64,000 bases of DNA from Klebsiella quasivariicola (GCF_002269255.1 NZ_CP022825.1:1-64000), one strand, 5' to 3'; counted from the stretch's first letter, positions 1-8,730 are shown. Made by a program: numbers and translations. Notes: generated by a model from the sequence alone, not told the origin.

Positions 1-1014
1 ATGAGTAATGCGCACAATCCGCAACACTGGAGTCAGCTGGATATGGATGAACAGATCCGTTTCTGGCAGGGGGTAGAGGACGGCCATGTGGCATCTTTTC
101 TGGTTTCCCCGGAGAAGAAATCTACCCGTCGCCGGCGCGGCGAGCACTCCACAAAACCCAAATGTGAAAACCCGACCTGGTTTCGACCGGAGCATTACAA
201 AAAACTGGGTGGCCAGCTGGGGCACGCCTATAACCGTCTTGTTCAAAAAGATCGCACCACTGGTGAGGTGCGACTGCGTATGCACGTATCGCTTCATCCG
301 CTGTACGTCAGGGAACGTCGTCGGGCTGGCCGCCGGTATGGCTTCCGGCCGGAAAAGCAACGTCTGCTGGATGCTATCTGGCCAGTGCTGATCAGCTTCT
401 GTGATGCCGGCAAGCTGACGGTCGGTATGTGTATTTCTCGTCTGGCAAAAGAACTCAGCCAGAAAGACAGTCATGGAAAAGTTATTCCGGAAACAGAGGT
501 AACCGTCTCACGTCTGTCCCGGTTGATTGACGAACAGGTTCGTTTTGGTGTCCTGGCTGTATCTGAAGAAAATAGCTGGGACAGGGAATCCCGTACCTGG
601 CTTCCTAAATACGTCTATATCACCGCGTTAGGGTTTCAGATGCTGGGAGTGGATCTGGAAAAACTTGATGCGGAACAACAAAAAAAACTCCGGCAAAGCG
701 AAGAGCGTCGTCGTCTTATCGAGGAGGGGATTCTGCGTGAAGATGAGGAGATCTCCCCGCGTGCAGCACGTGAGCGCTGGTACCGTCAAAAAACTCTCGA
801 TGCACTGAGGTTCCGTCGGCAGCGTGGCGCCGAGCGTAAACGAGCTAACCGCCTGGCCAGATATTCTCGTGAGCGCCAGATTCACGAAATGTCGCTTCAT
901 ATCCTGAAGACAATGCCGGCAGACGAGGCTTACTGGTGTACAACGGAGCGGCTGCAGCAGCTGGCCATTCAGAACCTGTATCAGCTGGAGCTGGCCCTGG
1001 CTCCGCCGTCCTGA
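1..1014 (+). CDS. repA: IncFII-type replication initiator RepA
   Basis: A basic 337-residue protein beginning at base 1. It matches the plasmid RepA family of IncFII-like replicons in length, in the conserved N-terminal winged-helix region and in the Arg/Lys-rich C-terminal half (about residues 225-300). RepA binds the origin just downstream in cis and recruits the host replisome. The expected copA/tapA control region would lie upstream of base 1 and is therefore outside the window. The sequence is not the classical 285-residue R100/R1 RepA but a longer relative found in several Enterobacterales IncFII subtypes. The family call is from memory of the protein; the subtype is not resolved. Confidence 0.85.
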   Translation: MSNAHNPQHWSQLDMDEQIRFWQGVEDGHVASFLVSPEKKSTRRRRGEHSTKPKCENPTWFRPEHYKKLGGQLGHAYNRLVQKDRTTGEVRLRMHVSLHPLYVRERRRAGRRYGFRPEKQRLLDAIWPVLISFCDAGKLTVGMCISRLAKELSQKDSHGKVIPETEVTVSRLSRLIDEQVRFGVLAVSEENSWDRESRTWLPKYVYITALGFQMLGVDLEKLDAEQQKKLRQSEERRRLIEEGILREDEEISPRAARERWYRQKTLDALRFRRQRGAERKRANRLARYSRERQIHEMSLHILKTMPADEAYWCTTERLQQLAIQNLYQLELALAPPS

Positions 1015-1758
1015 CGGATATCATTTAGCTATTTTTTCTATGCCCCTGCCCGGGGCTTTTGGCGTTTGTCCGGATTCATGAAATTGCCTGGTTTTTATCC
1101 ATCTGACGTTCCGGCCGTCGGACCATCGCTGGTTTGAGCACGTATACCCTGTGACGTTCGCACCAGGTTTTCACTTATCCACAAAAAACCGCAAATGAAT
1201 AAACAGGGAATTTAGCAAAAGGGAAACAGCAAACCTGCAAAACAGTCTTACCCCCCCTTTTTTAATCCCCTGCATTGCAAGCAGCAGGGAGATCTTTTGT
1301 CTTTGCCCGCTCTGTGAATAACTCAGTGAGGCCTTCGCTTACAGCGGCCGCAGGCGTCCGCGTCGCTCAGATAAAAGTAGCGCCCATCGCTTCGCGACGG
1401 GCCCAGACCGGATAACCACATTAGTTACAGCATTCAAATGGAAAATCATCATAAAACCGGCGCCGGTTTGACAGCCAGGTGCCCCTCCCCACCACTGAAA
1501 AGCGCCGCCGCCCCCGGCCGAAGGCCGGGGAACACCATCGCTTTAGAATGGCGGATGTTGTAACTAGATCTTGTCATTGCTGTGGGTGGTGTTGCTTTTC
1601 GTTCTGGCGTACACGCTCGTAAGCGGCCCTAACGGCCCGCTAACGCGGAGATACGCCCCGACTGCGGCTATCGCCTTGTCGTGACCACTCCGACCGCGCA
1701 CAGCAGCTTCTGTATCGTTTTTAGCGGGTTTGTTCTGGGCTTAGCAGTGTGGGGGATT
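1015..1758 (+). other. Probable IncFII oriR region downstream of repA
   Basis: This 740-bp non-coding stretch directly follows repA, where IncFII plasmids keep CIS and oriR. A perfect DnaA box (TTATCCACA) lies at 1175-1183, followed by an A/T-rich tract to about 1265. A G/C-rich hairpin (arms near 1512-1520 and 1524-1530) lies further down. I see no credible gene. Its role as an origin is inferred from position and the DnaA box. Confidence 0.6.
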
Positions 1759-1786
1759 ATTACGGCTGAAGCCGTAATGCTTTTTT
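1759..1786 (+). terminator. Rho-independent terminator
   Basis: A perfect 9-bp stem (ATTACGGCT / AGCCGTAAT) with a 2-nt loop is followed by GC and six T residues. It lies at the downstream edge of the repA/oriR region and would stop transcripts coming from repA. No gene follows it closely; 1790-2000 shows nothing convincing. Confidence 0.75.
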
Positions 1787-2002
1787 CGTCCTCGCTTCGC
1801 TGCGGGGGTCTCCGGCGCATGGCGCCTCCCATGCGCTGACGCGCATCAAAAACCCGTCCCCTGCGCCACTTGTGTCTGACGCACGCGAGAGTCCGCTGCG
1901 GCAAAAAAACAAGAAGAGAGCTAGACGAAGGTCGCTCAGCTCCCCGTAATTTTTTATATACTCACCACGGGGACATTAGATCTGCTTTTGCCAAAAAAAC
2001 GG

Positions 2003-2338
2003 CTAGTTTTTTCTGGATTTACCCAAACCAAAGGCACCGGCATTCACTATAAACGAGGCCTTTCTGATCGGCGTATCGATATCAAATATGGGGTTTTCAG
2101 CACGCCTTCTTTCAAAGTACTTATTTCTCTCCGATTCATTTTTAAAAGCGCTACCTGTCCTTGCAATCCTCTCCTGAATAAGCATCTTTTCATGCTCAGC
2201 CTTTTTGGTTGAGTTGGCCTTAGCGAGATTCTTTTCAAGGGATTTCGTATGCTTTTTTATATGCTTTCTCAACCTAGCTTTATGGCCAAATGAGAGTTTA
2301 CATATCGGACAAGTGAATAATTCTTCCATAAGCTTCAT
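2003..2338 (-). CDS. Small C2H2 zinc-finger-like protein
   Basis: The start at 2338 is chosen because the protein-like part begins with MKLMEELFTCPICK; the open frame continues upstream to 2479 with less convincing sequence. The 111-residue product has one C2H2-type motif near its N-terminus (CPIC, then HIKKH about 12 residues later), then a Lys/Glu-rich, probably helical region. Single C2H2 fingers occur in some bacterial DNA-binding proteins (Ros/MucR type) and in phage or plasmid proteins, but I do not recognise the family. No good ribosome binding site is visible, so the exact start is uncertain. Confidence 0.5.
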   Translation of the reverse strand: MKLMEELFTCPICKLSFGHKARLRKHIKKHTKSLEKNLAKANSTKKAEHEKMLIQERIARTGSAFKNESERNKYFERRRAENPIFDIDTPIRKASFIVNAGAFGLGKSRKN

Positions 2339-2510
2339 GAGTGTAAGGGGAAGGTTATATTTACCATAGCATTCCTTGTCCGAACTGCCATGCGATGGTC
2401 CACCGGGGCAATGAGGCAAAGCCGTTGTCTGTGGAAGCACTACGCGGCATGATGAGCGTCGCCAGTTGCACACCGGCAAAGACGTGAAACACTTTTAACC
2501 GGAGCCAGTC

Positions 2511-2792
2511 ATGCGCGTTGCCGAAAGCATCATCCTCGATGCCCTCACTCGCGGAGGATGCATCAAAACCTTTTACCGCATATCCTCACGGCAGGCTGCT
2601 GAATCGGCCACGCGGATACCTGAGGGGTATATTCTGGAGTCGCCCGGCGAGCGGGAAGATATTGTGCTCTCGCGCGCGGACTTTCATGCGCTGGAGAAGC
2701 TGCTGGAGCAGAAGGAAACCTGGGAGCAGGTGGTCGGTGTGACCTGTTTTGGTGGGGCAACATGGCAGCTGAGACCGACTGTACAGAGCTGA
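2511..2792 (+). CDS. Hypothetical plasmid protein, 93 aa
   Basis: A 93-residue soluble protein with no signal or membrane segment. It starts MRVAESIILDALTRGG and contains a Ser/Arg-rich patch and the phrase ESPGEREDIVLSRADFHALEKLLEQ, which looks like a folded helical domain. It precedes the DUF2913 gene by 53 bp in the same direction and may be co-transcribed with it. I do not recognise a function. Confidence 0.5.
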   Translation: MRVAESIILDALTRGGCIKTFYRISSRQAAESATRIPEGYILESPGEREDIVLSRADFHALEKLLEQKETWEQVVGVTCFGGATWQLRPTVQS

Positions 2793-2845
2793 ACAACTGA
2801 GATTTAAGACCTGGGAATCAGTAAGACTGAAGGGAGGTATCTGTT

Positions 2846-3457
2846 ATGACGCTGACAGAAAAAACAGGCCATCTGGCATGGTGTGCACTGGTCGCGCTGG
2901 CACTGGCCAGACAGGAGCAGGGAGAACTCTCTCCCGCACAGGAAAATCTCTTTCTCACCCGCTGGCTCGCGGCAGCACTGAAGCAACGGCGATTCTCGCG
3001 CGATGTGGCACAGGATATCGGGTGGTTACTGAATCAGGGGCGTTTGCTGGGTGTGAGAGCTAAGCTGGCCGACAAACTGGGCTATGTCTGGCGCTCCTGC
3101 AGCGGCGAGTTGACTGAACAGAACGACATGTTCCGCCTGACGTATGCGCTGGAAACAGCGAAAGACATGGGCTGGAATTACCGCGTAATGAGCGACAGAG
3201 AATGGGCCGGACGATATGCTTTGGTACTCAATCCTGGAGTAAACGGTGTTTATCTCTTACGGACAAACCTTGATGCCGCTTTTGACGACAATGGCCAACA
3301 GACAAATCCGCTGACAGTACGTCTGACAGGGAACGTAACTGGGATAATGAAACTGTTAAATCGCTGTGGCTGGCAGGCTGAGCCTGAGTCTGATGCCTCC
3401 CTGCCCCACCAGTTTTCACTGATGGCCCGGCAGGGAGTGCCAGGAAAGGGGGATTAG
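2846..3457 (+). CDS. DUF2913 family protein
   Basis: A 203-residue protein whose opening (KTGHLAWCALVALALARQEQG) and central WLLNQGR segment match the DUF2913 family, common on Klebsiella plasmids and of unknown function. A GGGAGG ribosome site lies about 7 nt before the ATG. The stop overlaps the stop of a fragmentary rpn gene on the other strand, so the junction to the IS26 region begins immediately after it. The gene looks intact. Family assignment is from recall of conserved wording; no biochemical role is known. Confidence 0.7.
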   Translation: MTLTEKTGHLAWCALVALALARQEQGELSPAQENLFLTRWLAAALKQRRFSRDVAQDIGWLLNQGRLLGVRAKLADKLGYVWRSCSGELTEQNDMFRLTYALETAKDMGWNYRVMSDREWAGRYALVLNPGVNGVYLLRTNLDAAFDDNGQQTNPLTVRLTGNVTGIMKLLNRCGWQAEPESDASLPHQFSLMARQGVPGKGD

Positions 3458-3553
3458 TGGCGGATTTGTGCCAGGTCATCTTCAGTCAGACCGGTCATTT
3501 TCATGACAGTATTGCGGTCAATGCCGTTCTGCAGCATGGTACGGGCAATTTTC
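3454..3553 (-). pseudogene. 3' end of a Rpn-type nuclease gene, cut by IS26
   Basis: About 33 C-terminal codons (ending KMTGLTEDDLAQIRH) nearly match the C-terminus of the complete rpn gene at 22325-23260. The rest is missing because IS26 begins at 3554. This is a remnant, not a functional gene. It marks an IS26-mediated deletion or rearrangement that joined an rpn-containing backbone to foreign DNA. Another rpn-like scrap lies near 33300. Confidence 0.8.
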
Positions 3554-4373
3554 GGCACTGTTGCAAAGTTAGCGATGAGGCAGCCTTTTGTCTTATTCAA
3601 AGGCCTTACATTTCAAAAACTCTGCTTACCAGGCGCATTTCGCCCAGGGGATCACCATAATAAAATGCTGAGGCCTGGCCTTTGCGTAGTGCACGCATCA
3701 CCTCAATACCTTTGATGGTGGCGTAAGCCGTCTTCATGGATTTAAATCCCAGCGTGGCGCCGATTATCCGTTTCAGTTTGCCATGATCGCATTCAATCAC
3801 GTTGTTCCGGTACTTAATCTGTCGGTGTTCAACGTCAGACGGGCACCGGCCTTCGCGTTTGAGCAGAGCAAGCGCGCGACCATAGGCGGGCGCTTTATCC
3901 GTGTTGATGAATCGCGGGATCTGCCACTTCTTCACGTTGTTGAGGATTTTACCCAGAAACCGGTATGCAGCTTTGCTGTTACGACGGGAGGAGAGATAAA
4001 AATCGACAGTGCGGCCCCGGCTGTCGACGGCCCGGTACAGATACGCCCAGCGGCCATTGACCTTCACGTAGGTTTCATCCATGTGCCACGGGCAAAGATC
4101 GGAAGGGTTACGCCAGTACCAGCGCAGCCGTTTTTCCATTTCAGGCGCATAACGCTGAACCCAGCGGTAAATCGTGGAGTGATCGACATTCACTCCGCGT
4201 TCAGCCAGCATCTCCTGCAGCTCACGGTAACTGATGCCGTATTTGCAGTACCAGCGTACGGCCCACAGAATGATGTCACGCTGAAAATGCCGGCCTTTGA
4301 ATGGGTTCATGTGCAGCTCCATCAGCAAAAGGGGATGATAAGTTTATCACCACCGACTATTTGCAACAGTGCC
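3554..4373 (-). mobile_element. IS26 (IS6 family), complete, 820 bp
   Basis: The terminal inverted repeats GGCACTGTTGCAAA are intact at 3554 and, reversed, at 4373. The length is exactly the 820 bp of IS26 and the single transposase frame is intact. The flanking 8-mers differ, and both neighbours are truncated genes (rpn at the left, a serine recombinase at the right). That points to adjacent deletion or cointegrate resolution rather than simple insertion. Confidence 0.97.
3606..4310 (-). CDS. tnpA: IS26 transposase
   Basis: A 234-residue DDE transposase of the IS6 family, start at MNPFKGRHFQ. It has an N-terminal helix-turn-helix and the catalytic core with the MDETYVKV (D), FINTDKAPAYG (D) and later E motifs. 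It catalyses replicative transposition and targeted conservative cointegrate formation between IS26 copies. A longer frame starting at 4328 is open, but the standard IS26 start is at 4310. The gene is intact and presumably active. Confidence 0.97.
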   Translation of the reverse strand: MNPFKGRHFQRDIILWAVRWYCKYGISYRELQEMLAERGVNVDHSTIYRWVQRYAPEMEKRLRWYWRNPSDLCPWHMDETYVKVNGRWAYLYRAVDSRGRTVDFYLSSRRNSKAAYRFLGKILNNVKKWQIPRFINTDKAPAYGRALALLKREGRCPSDVEHRQIKYRNNVIECDHGKLKRIIGATLGFKSMKTAYATIKGIEVMRALRKGQASAFYYGDPLGEMRLVSRVFEM

Positions 4374-4716
4374 ACGTGAACTGGAGAACTGGAAGGTTTC
4401 CGTGATAGCCATGAATGGAATGGCGTTCGATCTTTCGTCGCCGTATGGACGAATGCTGGCGACGTTTCTTTCCGGCATTGCGGAGTTTGAGCGGGATCTC
4501 ATCAGCGAGCGGGTCAAGTCAGGCCTTGCTGTTGCGAAGGCACGTGGTAAGAGGCTTGGTCGTCAGGCCGGAGTGCGACCAAAATCAGACCGACTTTTGC
4601 CTAAGGTGGTTGCGATGAGGGCCGAGGGACGCAGCTATCGCTGGATCGCACGCGAGCTCGGTATCAGCAAGAATACCGTCGCTGACATCGTGCAACGACA
4701 CAGAGCTAACGCTTAG
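4374..4716 (+). pseudogene. Serine recombinase (resolvase/invertase), 5'-truncated by IS26
   Basis: The reading frame enters from the IS26 end and shows the C-terminal two thirds of a resolvase. It keeps the SPYGRMLATFLSGIAEFERDLISERV helix E region and the C-terminal helix-turn-helix (YRWIARELGISKNTVADIVQRH). The catalytic-serine N-terminus is missing, so it cannot act as a recombinase. It probably belonged to a Tn3-family transposon whose inverted repeat survives at 4882-4919. Confidence 0.8.
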
Positions 4717-4881
4717 GGTGTCATTTCGCCCTCAGCCGGAACCGACCCCATATCGCCCGGTTGTCCCCACTGATGCACGGGCATATCAATATGCTGGGGC
4801 ATTATACGTTTACGCTACCGGAGGATATTTTGAAGGGGGAACTGAGAGAACTAAATTTCAATTTAAACAATGAATTAACTT

Positions 4882-4919
4882 CTTAGCGTACGTTTTCGTT
4901 CCATTGGCTCTCAAACCCC
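4882..4919 (-). repeat. Tn3-type 38-bp terminal inverted repeat
   Basis: Reading the minus strand from 4919, the sequence begins GGGGTTTGAGAGCC and carries the TGGAACGAAAAC core of Tn1/Tn2/Tn3-type ends. The outer GGGG faces right, so the vanished transposon lay to the left. It interrupts a transposase fragment at 4920. The stretch 4717-4881 holds no gene. Confidence 0.7.
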
Positions 4920-5126
4920 GTTACCACGCATGCCACATCGTCTGCTGGCCATACCAAGCGGTCCGCCTTCACGGTAACGGGCAAGAAGTCTGCGGCATTG
5001 CCTGTCGCTGATACCGAGGTGCTCGGCCGCACGGCGCGTTGTGATGCGACGTTCAATGACGTCCTGTATAATCTTGATCCGGTTGATCTCTTTCAAAGTA
5101 AACACTCCTGAGCTTTCTGCGCTCAT
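4920..5126 (-). pseudogene. N-terminal fragment of an ISNCY-type transposase
   Basis: About 69 codons starting MSAESSGVFTLKEINRI, with a good GGGAGG ribosome site upstream. The helix-turn-helix (RRAAEHLGISDRQCRRLLARYRE) resembles the N-terminus of the ISNCY transposase at 5760-7106 but is clearly a different element. It is cut off by the Tn3-type end at 4919. Two direct copies of a roughly 20-bp motif (GCGGACAT...TTGAGCCA, about 5173-5217) upstream may be its terminal repeats. Confidence 0.6.
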
Positions 5127-5315
5127 GATATGCCTCCCGGTAGTTTAAACGGACCAGTGAAGCTTACCATAGCGCGGACATCTGAATTGAGCCACAGGCG
5201 GACATTACTATTGAGCCATTACAGTATTTGTCTAGCCAATGTTGAAATGTCGTGCTGAAAACAAAGCTGACCTGACGTCAGTGGAGAGTCTGGACAATGC
5301 CTTTTTAAGGTTGAG

Positions 5316-5711
5316 TCAGGCTTTGGAGGAAGAACGTGGTTGCCAGGTTTTCTCGGCTATCATCAGTTTACGTACGGTCTCTTTTGAAATCCGGACACCG
5401 TATTCTGTGGTCAGAATTCGCCAGATGGCTGACGGATTCATACCCCGGCCGCGTGAGCGAATAAGCTGCAGTGCCTGATCTCTGATGGTGGTGTTTAACT
5501 GATGATTGCCGGGCTTTCCACGGCGCCGGCTGACCAGACCGGCTGGCCCCAGCTCGCGATAGCGCTTAATCAGGCGGGAGCACTGACGACGGGTGAGCTC
5601 CATGGACTCTGCCACTTCTGCCAGCGTGATTTCCCGCGCCATATAGGCTTCAATCAAATCCAGGCGTAGCGCTTCGTGAAGTGTCAGGAGCACTGGTTTG
5701 TTGTCGTCCAT
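5316..5711 (-). CDS. Accessory HTH protein of the ISNCY element
   Basis: About 131 residues from MDDNKPVLLTLHEALR. It contains a helix-turn-helix (ITLAEVAESMELTRRQCSRLIKRYRELG) followed by a second HTH-like segment (NPSAIWRILTTEYGVRISKETVRKLMIAE). It looks like the N-terminal DNA-binding half of an ISNCY transposase without the catalytic half. It lies 48 bp downstream of the full transposase on the same strand, inside the element. It may be a regulator or inhibitor of transposition, or the stub of a second fused element; the sequence cannot decide. Confidence 0.55.
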   Translation of the reverse strand: MDDNKPVLLTLHEALRLDLIEAYMAREITLAEVAESMELTRRQCSRLIKRYRELGPAGLVSRRRGKPGNHQLNTTIRDQALQLIRSRGRGMNPSAIWRILTTEYGVRISKETVRKLMIAEKTWQPRSSSKA

Positions 5712-5759
5712 TTTTCTCTCATCTGTCGGCCATATCAGATCCACAGGTGAGGGAAGGGC

Positions 5760-7106
5760 TCATCGCTTCAGGCTGGGGATAAAATCCTGCGGACTGGCCA
5801 GCACCGGGTTGATCGCCCTGAGCTCTTCCAGTGCACGCTCCTGAGCGCGCCTGCGGGGCATTTTTGTACTGCGCATTCGCTTTCCTTCAGCCTCCAGCTC
5901 GTCCTGTTTCTGCTGTGCCAGCCTCAGAACGGCACCCAGTCGTTTGTTATCAACAACCGCCCCCTGATCAACGCAGGTCAGTTTATCGAAAATCTTATAA
6001 CCCAGTGGCCGGTGCTGATGCCGGAAAGTAATGCTTCCGTCAGGGTAATCATAAACGGTAATTTTTTCACCTGCTATGCGCGTATTTTGTTCGGTGGGTT
6101 CAATGATATACATGACTTTATCATACTGAAAAGTCAGTGCTTTCGATAAGGTCCGTAGCTCCTGCCAGGCGAAGATATCATTCAGCTCCAGTGGACTCTG
6201 TGTGACCGCACGGTGCAGATCTTTAGGGTATTTTGCCGGCCGGGAGAAACGACGGTTAAAATCAGACATGAAATGTTCAATCCACTGATTGGCTTCAGCA
6301 ACCGAGCTGATGTTCTGCAGGCGCATCTCTTTAATCAGTCGATCCTGGAGCGTTTTATTTACCCGTTCCACGCGACCTTTTGCCTGGCTGCTGTTGGCAC
6401 AAATCAATTCGATCGCCAGTTCCCGGAGAGCCCGTCCGAACTGGGTTGTGCCGGTACGTCGGCTCTCGGGTCCGCTGACCCTGAACACCGCATGCTTGTC
6501 GCTGTAAAATGCGACAGGTTTACCATGTTTATCAATGTATTGCCGGGTAGCCATCATGTAGTCAAACGCGTTTTCTGAATCACAGAATCGCAGGTGCATC
6601 AGGCGACCTGTGGCGTCATCCATGAAGACCAGAAGACAGCATTTTGGGGCTCTTCCTTCGAACCAGTCATGGTGAGAGCCATCGATCTGAACCAGTTCGC
6701 CGAAACAGTCGCGACGATAGCGCGGCTGGTAAACCCGGGTTCGCCGGCGGGAATGAGGACGCCAGAGACCGTCGGCTGTCATCCAGTTACGGATGGTTTC
6801 AACGGAGAGATATATATGATGGCGTTCAGCCAGTTTTTCGGTTGCGAGCGTTGGGCCAAAATCTGAATAGTGGCACCGGATCAAATCCAGGGCTTTACAG
6901 CGTGTTTCTTCATCGATCCGGTTGTTTGCAGGACGTCCACGGCGGGAAGATGCAAATGCGGTTGCGCCATCTGTCCGGTACAGACGCACAAGACGCTGCA
7001 CCTGACGAACACTGAGCTTAAGTATGTCTGCTGCGTCGCGCTGAAGCAAAGCCCGGTCAAATACTCGCTGAATGATGCCAAGCCGGTAAAGTTCTTTGTC
7101 TGTCAT
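5760..7106 (-). CDS. ISNCY family transposase
   Basis: A 448-residue transposase, start at MTDKELYRLGIIQRV. An N-terminal helix-turn-helix region (LQRDAADILKLSVRQVQRLVRLYRTDG) is followed by an integrase-like core with LVQIDGSHHDWFEG (first D), VAFYSDKHAVF (second D) and SQAKGRVERVNKTLQDR (E). The C-terminus is basic. This layout is that of the ISNCY/IS1202-like transposases such as ISKpn21. The gene looks intact. An upstream start at 7163 is open but lies in the subterminal repeats. Confidence 0.85.
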   Translation of the reverse strand: MTDKELYRLGIIQRVFDRALLQRDAADILKLSVRQVQRLVRLYRTDGATAFASSRRGRPANNRIDEETRCKALDLIRCHYSDFGPTLATEKLAERHHIYLSVETIRNWMTADGLWRPHSRRRTRVYQPRYRRDCFGELVQIDGSHHDWFEGRAPKCCLLVFMDDATGRLMHLRFCDSENAFDYMMATRQYIDKHGKPVAFYSDKHAVFRVSGPESRRTGTTQFGRALRELAIELICANSSQAKGRVERVNKTLQDRLIKEMRLQNISSVAEANQWIEHFMSDFNRRFSRPAKYPKDLHRAVTQSPLELNDIFAWQELRTLSKALTFQYDKVMYIIEPTEQNTRIAGEKITVYDYPDGSITFRHQHRPLGYKIFDKLTCVDQGAVVDNKRLGAVLRLAQQKQDELEAEGKRMRSTKMPRRRAQERALEELRAINPVLASPQDFIPSLKR

Positions 7107-7383
7107 AGTCACCAACATAAGATCGCGGTCCTGTGCTGAGCAAAATGAAGGCTTAGCGTACACGACGCGTGTGAATTGTGCTGAGACGACAATAACGCTT
7201 TGTGCTGACAGTATTAGTGCGCTTAATGCGTTTTATGTTAAATATCAGTCAATTACATTGAGATCGCAAAGCTTGCAGCGACATATCAGTGTCGCTGCAA
7301 CAACCCGACCTTTGCGATGAAAAAACGGATTACGGATAGATCACAATAGGGCATTTCCTCAATAACCACCTCAAACTTCATTT

Positions 7384-7818
7384 CTATAGTCTGAAATCAA
7401 GAGCGGCATTTTTGACCCTCTGATATGTTTCGTTATCTGGTGCGGCGGGTATTTTCGCTCGTGTAATCGCTGAAATGGCTGCTTTACACAATTTTGCATC
7501 ACCCTCTTTTGCTGTCGCACTGTTCACTGAACCATCAGGCTGAAGATAGATACGAATAGAGCAGGTTTTTCCTTTATACGCATCGGGTTCGTACATTTCG
7601 GCAACAATGGCATTCCGTATTTGTGCTGCATATACGACTATTTTTGAATGCTCCGGGGGAAATGTTGGAGACCCTAGGTTACCTAAAAGATCATCAACTT
7701 CCGCTGATTTATCGTTGCCGGGCATTACCCTGACGTTTGTTTTTTGAGTATGGTTTGAACAGGCTGTTATAAGTAGCACCAGGGTGAGTATGGGGGCTGA
7801 GAACGCTCTTAAATTCAT
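7384..7818 (-). CDS. Lipoprotein with a TolA C-terminal domain
   Basis: A 144-residue product with a lipoprotein signal (lipobox LITAC, Cys about 20). Its C-terminal 90 residues match domain III of TolA: the YKGKTCSIRIYLQPDGSV segment, a second Cys (AKLCKAAISA) forming the usual disulfide pair, and the ending LDFRL. In full TolA this domain contacts TolB, group A colicins and the filamentous phage minor coat protein. Here the long helical domain and the inner-membrane anchor are absent; a lipid anchor replaces them. It follows a DsbC-like gene by 46 bp, fitting a cysteine-containing envelope protein made with its own disulfide enzyme. Confidence 0.75.
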   Translation of the reverse strand: MNLRAFSAPILTLVLLITACSNHTQKTNVRVMPGNDKSAEVDDLLGNLGSPTFPPEHSKIVVYAAQIRNAIVAEMYEPDAYKGKTCSIRIYLQPDGSVNSATAKEGDAKLCKAAISAITRAKIPAAPDNETYQRVKNAALDFRL

Positions 7819-7864
7819 GTGAAACTCCAGTTTTTATCTCCAGGTAACCATTCGCTTAGTCCTT

Positions 7865-8413
7865 TTACTGGAGTTCAGAGAGAATTTTATCTGGAGAAAC
7901 ACTACCCAGGAAAGTATGCACAGACGGCTCCAGCACTACCATAGCAGGAGTTACTGTAACGCCCAGTCTATCAGCAAGTTCAGATTGTTTAATCACCAGA
8001 TTTTTACATTTTTCTGAGCTATCATTGTCTGGCAAAAAACCGGCCATCGCATTTTGAAAACTTTTCTGACGATCTGATGCACACCATACTCGTCCCATAT
8101 CTTCAATGACTGAGTCTTTGATGGATGATGGAACCACCGTCAGAAATGACATAGTCAGCCCTGCATCAGTGTATTTCTTGATGTTTTTTACAACATAGCT
8201 GCAATAAACACATTGATTATCTACAAAAACTAATATTTTATATTTTTCCACTCCAGACTGAAACGTAATCGGCTGCAATTCAGTTAAGGAGCGAGAGATA
8301 TCCTCATAGGCCATCTGTGGCGTTGTGTCTAAAACAGGAGCAGTTGTAGCCCCAACACTGAAGCTGGCTATCGTAAAAACACCTGCGGCTAATGATTTAA
8401 GAAAAAAACTCAT
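7865..8413 (-). CDS. DsbC/DsbG-like periplasmic thiol-disulfide protein
   Basis: A 182-residue protein with a Sec signal peptide (cleavage likely after VGA near residue 22) and a thioredoxin-like domain. A CVYC active site follows VFVDNQ and a cis-proline loop (GVTVTPAMVV) lies near the C-terminus. Two further Cys pairs occur. It is shorter than DsbC, lacking the N-terminal dimerisation domain, so it is more likely a monomeric oxidase or isomerase for a specific client. It lies upstream of the TolA-domain lipoprotein and is probably in an operon with it. A modest AGGG site precedes the ATG. Confidence 0.75.
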   Translation of the reverse strand: MSFFLKSLAAGVFTIASFSVGATTAPVLDTTPQMAYEDISRSLTELQPITFQSGVEKYKILVFVDNQCVYCSYVVKNIKKYTDAGLTMSFLTVVPSSIKDSVIEDMGRVWCASDRQKSFQNAMAGFLPDNDSSEKCKNLVIKQSELADRLGVTVTPAMVVLEPSVHTFLGSVSPDKILSELQ

Positions 8414-8550
8414 AATCCCTGTTCCCTATTCAGTATTAATTTCAGGTTGTTGATGCCTGGTTCATGCCAGATTTGAATATTTTTATCATCTGTAAAAAAC
8501 AATAGTTCCTGTTTATGCGACTCCATCATTGATCCGCGAGGGTGCTATAG

Positions 8551-8730
8551 TGTGTCCAGATACCATACGCGCTCTTTTTTCCACTGCCTATAGAGCGTAA
8601 CGGTAATGAAGCGGAAAAATTTTCGGATGAATGCTGGGAGAAGGGTTTGCGGCTGGATAAAAGCCCGTCTGTGCACTATCAACTTCTGATGGAAACCATC
8701 CGCTGGACGCTTATCCCGCAGCAAAAGTAA
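8551..8730 (+). pseudogene. Startless protein-like remnant
   Basis: An open frame between stops, without an ATG, GTG or TTG start, has protein-like composition. It includes NEAEKFSDECWEKGLRLD and ends LLMETIRWTLIPQQK. It may be the C-terminal end of a lost gene. I do not recognise it. The rest of 8414-8906 holds nothing I can support. Confidence 0.25.

Larger units (their letters stand above)
5229..7210 (-). mobile_element. ISNCY-family insertion sequence (ISKpn21-like)
   Basis: A 1982-bp element with two minus-strand frames. The ends read TGTCTAGC... at 5229 and, on the other strand, TGTCAGCAC... at 7210. These are imperfect inverted repeats, with TGTGCTGA-type motifs repeated inside the right end (7130-7207). 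Both ends are flanked by GTATT (5224-5228 and 7211-7215), a likely 5-bp target duplication. The family call rests on the transposase; the ends are my own reading. Confidence 0.6.
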
